Assembly (NCBI GenBank): GCA_038198445.1
Contig: JBBPZZ010000067.1
Span: 1 to 8,571, forward strand
DNA: 8,571 nt
Direction of reading: 5' to 3'
Source of the DNA: JACDDK01 sp038198445
Lineage (GTDB): Bacteria; Actinomycetota; Rubrobacteria; Rubrobacterales; Rubrobacteraceae
Of the stretch, positions 5,253 to 8,571 are shown piece after piece. Each line of letters begins with the position of its first letter. The stretch's first letter is position 1. The notes beneath the pieces are model-generated. The model ran no database searches. It was given only the letters and a program-made list of their open reading frames with translations, and was not told where the DNA came from. The position numbers and the translations under genes are program-made.

Positions 5253-7022
5253 TTGCGTATCCTCGACAAACACCAGCAAGACCTGATCAACCGCGAGCGT
5301 ACGCTTCTAGGCGATCTGGAGAGGTTCCTGGGCGGATTCGGCGCGCCGCGCGAAGACGTAGACCTCGTCCGGCAGGCGATCTCCGACGTCGAGGAACTGT
5401 TCCTGCTCGTCATCGTGGGCGAGTTCAACTCCGGCAAGTCCGCCTTTATCAACGCGCTGCTCGGGGCCGAAGTCTCCACCGAGGGCGTCACGCCGACGAC
5501 CGACCGCATCACCGTACTGCGCCACGGTGACGAGCCAACCGAGCACGAGCGGCGCGAGGGTATCCTGGAGAAAGGCTACCCGAACGACTTCCTGCGCGAG
5601 GTAGCCATCGTGGACACGCCCGGTACAAACGCCATAATCCGCCAGCACGAGGAGCTTTCCAAAGGCTTCGTCCCGCGTTCGGACCTGGTTTTGTTCGTTA
5701 CCTCCGCCGAGCGTCCGCTAACGGAGAGCGAGCGCGGTTACCTGGAGCTCATCCGGGACTGGGGCAAGAAGATACTGCTGGTCGTCAACAAGGTGGACCT
5801 CCTCCGTGAGGAGTCGAACGTCGAGAAGGTGCGTACCTTTATAGAGGACGGCATCCGCTCCATGCTCGGCCTGACGCCCCCCATCTTCTTCGTCTCCTCG
5901 CTCCTGGCCCGCAAGGCGAAGGCAGCTTCGAGCGGCATGGAGCGCGACGCCCTGCTCAAAGCGAGCGGCTTCGCCGAACTCGAAAGCTACGTCTCGGAGC
6001 TTCTGGACGAGGAGGGCCGGGTGCGTCTGAAGCTGGAGAGTCCTCTCGGGATCGTGGAGGAGCTTTCGCGCCGCTACCGGGGTACGGTTGAGGAGCGCGT
6101 GAGCCTTCTGGAGGAGGACTTCAAGACGGCCGAGAACGTTGAGGCGCAGCTCGGCGTCTACAAGGAAGACATGCAGCGCGACTTCGAGGCGCGGCTCGCG
6201 GAGATAGACAACGTGATCCTTAGGATGAGCGAGCGGGGCGACGAGTGGCTGGAAGAGAACATCCGGCTCATGAACATCCGGGAGCTATTCCGGCAGGAGA
6301 AGGTACAGGAACGCTTCCGGGACGAGGTCGTCGCCGACACGGAGGAGCTAATAGACGAGCGGGTGCAGGAGTTGATCGACTGGATGGTGGACCGCAACCT
6401 GAAGCAGTGGCGGGCCATCGTCGAATACGTCAACCGCCGCCGCGACGCGAAGTACGACGAGCACGTTATCGGGGACGTGGGCGACAACTTCGAGTACAAC
6501 CGCGGTCAGATCCTGAACTCCGTCGGCAAGAACGCGACGAACGTGGTGCGCGGATACGATCGCGAACGCGAGTCAGAGAAGCTGGCCCTCTCGATACAGG
6601 GCGCCGTCGCCCAGACCGCCGCCTCGGGCGCTGGCGCTCTTGGCATCGGTGCGCTGGTCGTCACACTCTTCACGACCCGTTTCCTTGACGTTACCGGCGT
6701 CATCGCGGCGGCTATTCTGGCGGGCTATGGTCTGTTCGTCCTGCCGAACCGCCGCCGCAAGGCGCGGGCCGAGTTCCGGGAGAAGACCGCGGCCCTGCGC
6801 GAGAAGCTCTCGGAGGTCGTCAGCCGCCAGTTCGACTCGGAGTTAAACCGCTCTCTCGAACGGATGCGCGAGGCTATCGCCCCATACACGCGCTTCGTCC
6901 GCACGGAGCACGCCCGCATGACCGAGGCCAAATCCACCCTCGCCGAACTCAACTCCGCAGTAGACGCCCTGAAGGCCGAGATCTCCGCCCCCGGCGTGGG
7001 GCCGTCCGGCACTTCTTCCTAA
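5253..7022 (+). CDS. Bacterial dynamin-like GTPase
   Basis: A 589-residue large GTPase of the dynamin superfamily, bacterial dynamin-like protein type, expected to bind and remodel the cytoplasmic membrane. The GTPase domain lies near the N-terminus: G1 GEFNSGKS (56-63), G2 threonine in VTPTTD (79-84), G3 DTPG (121-124), G4 NKVD (179-182). A long helical stalk follows (about 255-440), rich in E/R heptads. Residues 447-497 are hydrophobic, two segments split by TTRFLDVTG, matching the membrane-inserting paddle or hairpin of this family. It is followed by basic RRRKAR and a C-terminal helical part (505-575) that folds back onto the stalk in known structures. The start is TTG at 5253 with AGGAGG 8 bases upstream; no better start exists. 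It is a single copy here, whereas several bacteria have tandem pairs. The stop overlaps that of a convergent gene. Roles known for relatives (membrane surveillance, phage resistance, cytokinesis) are only possibilities here. Confidence 0.92.
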   Translation: MRILDKHQQDLINRERTLLGDLERFLGGFGAPREDVDLVRQAISDVEELFLLVIVGEFNSGKSAFINALLGAEVSTEGVTPTTDRITVLRHGDEPTEHERREGILEKGYPNDFLREVAIVDTPGTNAIIRQHEELSKGFVPRSDLVLFVTSAERPLTESERGYLELIRDWGKKILLVVNKVDLLREESNVEKVRTFIEDGIRSMLGLTPPIFFVSSLLARKAKAASSGMERDALLKASGFAELESYVSELLDEEGRVRLKLESPLGIVEELSRRYRGTVEERVSLLEEDFKTAENVEAQLGVYKEDMQRDFEARLAEIDNVILRMSERGDEWLEENIRLMNIRELFRQEKVQERFRDEVVADTEELIDERVQELIDWMVDRNLKQWRAIVEYVNRRRDAKYDEHVIGDVGDNFEYNRGQILNSVGKNATNVVRGYDRERESEKLALSIQGAVAQTAASGAGALGIGALVVTLFTTRFLDVTGVIAAAILAGYGLFVLPNRRRKARAEFREKTAALREKLSEVVSRQFDSELNRSLERMREAIAPYTRFVRTEHARMTEAKSTLAELNSAVDALKAEISAPGVGPSGTSS

Positions 7023-7321
7023 CGCTCCCGCTCCTCGGGCCGCGCTTCGTGGCTCATGTCCGGTGCGCCGGTGAATCCCCCTGGGCCGTCCTCCGAGATA
7101 CGCTCCGGCTCCTCGACGTGCCGTAGGGCGCTCTCCAGCGTTTCTTCATCTACCGGCTGCGAAAGGTCCAGGCGCGATGCCAGCGTCTGGTCCAACTCTT
7201 CCTCCGAGAGTCCTCGTACCTCCTCGTTCATCCGCACCATCTCGGGCTCGTCGAGATCCGACATCCCCATGTCGTTCAACATCAATCCTATCAGTTTGCG
7301 TTCCTTCGTCGTGCGATCCAA
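7019..7321 (-). CDS. Small, very acidic hypothetical protein (100 aa)
   Basis: I do not recognise this protein. It is soluble, dominated by Glu and Asp, with a predicted helical N-terminal half (KERKLIGLMLNDM, EMVRMNEEVRGLSEEEL) and a low-complexity end (EEPERISEDGPGGF... EARPEERER). No catalytic motif or cysteine is visible. It starts with TTG at 7321, three bases after the stop of the upstream small coiled-coil gene, so the two are probably one operon; the first in-frame ATG would be at residue 14. Its stop codon (7019-7021) overlaps the stop of the dynamin-like gene (7020-7022) on the other strand. Coding is supported by the coherent composition and tight operon spacing, not by homology. 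Confidence 0.6.
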   Translation of the reverse strand: MDRTTKERKLIGLMLNDMGMSDLDEPEMVRMNEEVRGLSEEELDQTLASRLDLSQPVDEETLESALRHVEEPERISEDGPGGFTGAPDMSHEARPEERER

Positions 7322-7324
7322 AGT

Positions 7325-7537
7325 TCACTTCCGCCTTTCACGTTCTTTGCTCAACTCAAGTTCCAACTCCGCAACCCGCGCCTCCAAAGTGGCGATACGC
7401 TCATTCTTGGCACGGCACTTCTCCCGCCAGCGGTTCCGGATACCCTTCTCGAACGCCACTGAGGTCTTTAGAACCTTCCGGTACTCGCCTTCTACCCGCG
7501 CCCGCTCCTCGGCTATCCGGCGCTCTAGATCATCCAT
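7325..7537 (-). CDS. Short coiled-coil hypothetical protein (70 aa)
   Basis: An unrecognised 70-residue protein made almost entirely of charged helix. Residues 3-20 (DLERRIAEERARVEGEYR) and 46-69 (ERIATLEARVAELELELSKERER) have heptad-like spacing of Leu, Ile and Val and should form coiled coils. The middle is basic and contains its single Cys41. It probably oligomerises or binds a partner. The ATG at 7537 has no Shine-Dalgarno, but a TANNNT-type -10 box lies 8 bases before it, compatible with a leaderless message. It precedes the acidic 100-residue gene with a 3-base gap; the basic and acidic pair could interact, which is speculation. Confidence 0.58.
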   Translation of the reverse strand: MDDLERRIAEERARVEGEYRKVLKTSVAFEKGIRNRWREKCRAKNERIATLEARVAELELELSKERERRK

Positions 7538-7545
7538 GCTACATC

Positions 7546-7571
7546 AGTTTATCTCAACCGAACCCTGTCAA
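7546..7571 (-). promoter_or_regulatory. Candidate promoter for the two small minus-strand genes
   Basis: On the minus strand a perfect TTGACA (plus 7566-7571) is followed after 14 bases by TAAACT (plus 7546-7551), a match to the actinobacterial TANNNT -10 pattern. Eight bases separate it from the ATG at 7537, so the transcript would be leaderless. The 14-base spacer is shorter than usual, which lowers confidence. Confidence 0.35.
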
Positions 7572-7604
7572 ACGACCGCACCTTCGCCGTAAGCCACCCT
7601 GCAA

Positions 7605-7635
7605 GAATAGGGCTTGCGTGCATCGAATAGGGGCT
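7605..7635 (+). repeat. Direct repeat GAATAGGG(G)CT, 20 bases apart
   Basis: GAATAGGGCT at 7605-7614 recurs as GAATAGGGGCT at 7625-7635. The 20-base offset is close to two helical turns, so both copies would face the same side of the DNA, as operator half-sites often do. They lie just upstream of the AT-rich presumed promoter of the NlpC gene. The role is inferred. Confidence 0.35.
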
Positions 7636-7675
7636 CATAACGCTTCATAATATTAAGGAACATTAAAATACGGGC

Positions 7676-7693
7676 ATCCGTACGTATACGGAT
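7676..7693. repeat. Inverted repeat ATCCGTA-CGTA-TACGGAT
   Basis: Perfect 7-base arms (7676-7682 and 7687-7693) surround CGTA, which is itself close to self-complementary. There is no T-run, so it is not a terminator. Its place just downstream of the AT-rich promoter-like island fits an operator for a dimeric regulator or the first hairpin of the leader RNA. Confidence 0.4.
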
Positions 7694-7779
7694 TTCAGGC
7701 TTAGGTAAGGGATTTCTCTGGTCCGGTAGGGCTTTGCGCGAGTTTCGCCAGGGTTGCAGTCGTGTTGCGGGCACGTTAC

Positions 7780-7855
7780 CCTCTCGCGCGATGAGGAGGG
7801 GGGGCTCCTCTCGGAAGAAGTCCCTGTATGTGTTGAAAGCTGTTTGATAGAGAGG
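7780..7855 (+). promoter_or_regulatory. Possible alternative-fold leader controlling the NlpC ribosome-binding site
   Basis: GAGGAG (7793-7798) and CTCCTC (7805-7810) form a hairpin around a loop of six G. CCTCTC occurs at 7780-7785 and again at 7807-7812, and each copy is complementary to GAGAGG (7850-7855), the only Shine-Dalgarno-like sequence before the NlpC start. The second CCTCTC overlaps the hairpin arm, so hairpin formation and masking of the ribosome site would compete. It does not match a riboswitch class that I recognise. Confidence 0.3.
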
Positions 7856-7857
7856 AA

Positions 7858-8328
7858 GTGTTTGTCAGTTTGTCCGTATTATCAGTTAAGGTAAGGTTAG
7901 GTTTGGTTGCGGCTTTGCTCGCAGCGGTAATTGCAGTTTCGATGTTCTTCGTGCAGCCGGCACAAAGCCACAGTCTGGCTTCTGGTGACGCGGTTGTCGC
8001 GGATGCTCAGACCTGGATCGGTGTGCCCTACGTCTACGGTGGCGCCTCGCGTTCCGGCGTTGACTGCTCGGGTCTGACTACGGCCGTTTTCGCTGAACTT
8101 GGGGTTTATCTACCGCACAACGCGGCGGCCCAGTACGGTTACGGTACGCCGGTCGCCAGTCCTGGACCGGGAGACCTCGTGTTCAGCGACTACACCGGCG
8201 CCGGCATCGGGCACGTGGGAATAGCGACCGGAGACGGGTCGATGATCGACGCGCCCTACCCCGGCACCACCGTGCGCTACGACCCCATCTCCCCCGCCAA
8301 CGTCGTTGGATATAAGAGCGTGCTGTAG
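7858..8328 (+). CDS. Secreted NlpC/P60-family cell-wall peptidase
   Basis: A 156-residue protein consisting of a signal peptide (basic KVR, then hydrophobic 14-32, likely cleavage around QPAQS or SHSLA) and a single NlpC/P60 domain (about 45-154). It would hydrolyse peptide bonds in peptidoglycan stems outside the membrane. The catalytic Cys70 lies in VDCSGL after the PYVYGGAS motif, and the catalytic His119 is in GIGHVGIATG. The PGDLVFSDY stretch (104-112) is also typical. The third active-site position, usually H, N or E in the I-x-A-P segment, appears to be D131. There are no SH3, LysM or coiled-coil targeting domains, so this is a minimal enzyme. The start is uncertain: GTG 7858 has AGAGGAA almost touching it, while TTG 7870 is 12 bases away from it; both keep the signal peptide. 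A strong terminator follows. Confidence 0.9.
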   Translation: MFVSLSVLSVKVRLGLVAALLAAVIAVSMFFVQPAQSHSLASGDAVVADAQTWIGVPYVYGGASRSGVDCSGLTTAVFAELGVYLPHNAAAQYGYGTPVASPGPGDLVFSDYTGAGIGHVGIATGDGSMIDAPYPGTTVRYDPISPANVVGYKSVL

Positions 8329-8350
8329 AGCACAGTAACAACAAACTGGA

Positions 8351-8375
8351 AGACCGCCCGCTCCTCAGGCGGTCT
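8351..8375 (+). terminator. First hairpin after the NlpC gene
   Basis: AGACCGCC (8351-8358) pairs perfectly with GGCGGTCT (8368-8375) across a 9-base loop. It is followed by A-rich rather than T-rich sequence on this strand, so it probably supports the second, stronger hairpin rather than acting alone. Confidence 0.45.
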
Positions 8376-8379
8376 AAAG

Positions 8380-8415
8380 AAAGAGAGGGCCGGGAATCAT
8401 CCCGGCCCTCTCTTT
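8380..8415 (+). terminator. Strong intrinsic terminator of the NlpC gene
   Basis: AAAGAGAGGGCCGGG (8380-8394) pairs over its full 15 bases with 8401-8415 around the loop AATCAT. The GC-rich core is flanked by A-rich and T-rich ends (CTCTCTTT), so it could work in both directions and would shield the NlpC unit from the insertion sequence to its right. Confidence 0.75.
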
Positions 8416-8457
8416 GCGCGGATACGGAGCGCTTAGACGACTGATGTGTAATTCAGA

Positions 8458-8487
8458 TTCACAGAGAAGGAGCCAGGATCGTATGCT
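8458..8487 (+). promoter_or_regulatory. Weak candidate promoter for the right-hand transposase
   Basis: TTCACA (8458-8463, 5 of 6) and TATGCT (8482-8487, 4 of 6) are 18 bases apart, ending about 35 bases before the transposase ATG. Insertion-sequence promoters are commonly weak and placed like this. The left end of the element must lie between the terminator at 8415 and the gene. Confidence 0.28.
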
Positions 8488-8522
8488 GATGTACCAAACT
8501 CTCTCCAAAGGATGGTGCCATC

Positions 8523-8571
8523 ATGGATCTCGACTCCTTCTTGATCTCATTGTACGTTCTTGTAGACGATC
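8523..8571 (+). CDS. DDE transposase, N-terminal 16 residues (IS982/IS4-like), cut by window edge
   Basis: From the ATG at 8523 the frame is open to the window edge and reads MDLDSFLISLYVLVDD. This matches the opening I associate with IS982-like DDE transposases common in Rubrobacter genomes, where a short N-terminal helix with the D-F-L-I... L-V-D-D pattern precedes the catalytic domain. AAAGGA lies about 10 bases upstream. No catalytic residue is inside the window, so the family call depends on 16 residues and on memory. The gene may equally be an intact IS or a fragment. Confidence 0.52.
   Translation, partial: MDLDSFLISLYVLVDD

Larger units (their letters stand above)
7538..7857. other. 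320-base non-coding region, leader of the NlpC/P60 gene
   Basis: No convincing gene is seen. The region holds, left to right: the divergent promoter of the small minus-strand genes; two near-identical GAATAGGG(G)CT blocks at 7605-7614 and 7625-7635; an AT-rich island around 7645-7670 with a -10-like TAAAAT at 7664-7669; a perfect palindromic arm pair at 7676-7693; and a GC-rich stretch with a 7-G run that can fold in more than one way before the NlpC start. If transcription starts near 7676, the leader is about 180 bases. Confidence 0.5.

Noticed and set aside
7056..7650. Plus-strand frames of 178 and 157 residues opposite the two small genes
   Set aside because: Ser/Arg/Pro-rich composition typical of antisense frames. 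The minus-strand genes have coherent coiled-coil or acidic sequence and operon spacing.
7568..7774. 68-residue minus-strand frame in the NlpC leader
   Set aside because: No ribosome site, no recognisable motif, and it overlaps the promoter, palindrome and repeats of this intergenic region.
7694..7857. ydaO-type c-di-AMP riboswitch upstream of the NlpC gene
   Set aside because: Expected from context, but the conserved GAACC and GGGGTGA-like core elements were not found by eye. Kept only as an unspecified structured leader.
1..8571. CRISPR array, tRNA or rRNA genes, toxin-antitoxin or restriction system
   Set aside because: No regularly spaced repeats, cloverleaf-like segments or rRNA-like stretches were seen, and no gene pair with recognisable toxin-antitoxin or restriction motifs.

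Overview
The window looks like a stretch of chromosome from a moderately high-GC actinobacterium. The most likely genus is Rubrobacter or a close relative. This rests on the codon composition, the mix of ATG, GTG and TTG starts, and the style of the proteins and insertion-sequence fragments; no rRNA or other phylogenetic marker is present, so the assignment is an inference. The window is bracketed by mobile DNA: the 3' end of an IS3-type transposase at the left edge and the first 16 codons of a DDE transposase at the right edge.

Left part (1-1403). The IS3-family end (gene tail plus terminal repeat) abuts a decayed minus-strand reading frame that resembles the C-terminus of a serine recombinase. 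A free-standing 290-residue protein of unknown function follows, with a good sigma-70-type promoter in front of it.

Middle part (1477-5153, all minus strand). Reading in the direction of transcription: an aldo-keto reductase and a closely coupled ABC-2 type permease (no ATPase gene nearby), a 10-TM EamA/DMT-type exporter, and a tandem pair of DUF1348 (NTF2/SnoaL-fold) proteins with their own promoter. Both members of the pair have abnormal C-termini: one stops early, the other carries an unrelated tail. The theme is small-molecule transport and modification, but no single pathway can be named.

Right part (5227-8415). A 589-residue bacterial dynamin-like GTPase is read rightwards. It converges, with overlapping stop codons, on a two-gene minus-strand unit encoding a short coiled-coil protein and a very acidic 100-residue protein, both unrecognised. 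After about 320 bases without a convincing gene there is a secreted NlpC/P60 cell-wall peptidase. Its long leader can fold into alternative structures that could hide its ribosome-binding site, and the gene ends in a strong hairpin terminator.

No CRISPR array, tRNA, rRNA or complete known defence system is visible. The points most worth checking are the permease whose reading frame and best Shine-Dalgarno sequence point to a non-ATG start coupled to the upstream stop codon, the NlpC leader, the chimeric DUF1348 copy, and the dynamin gene with its overlapping convergent partners.
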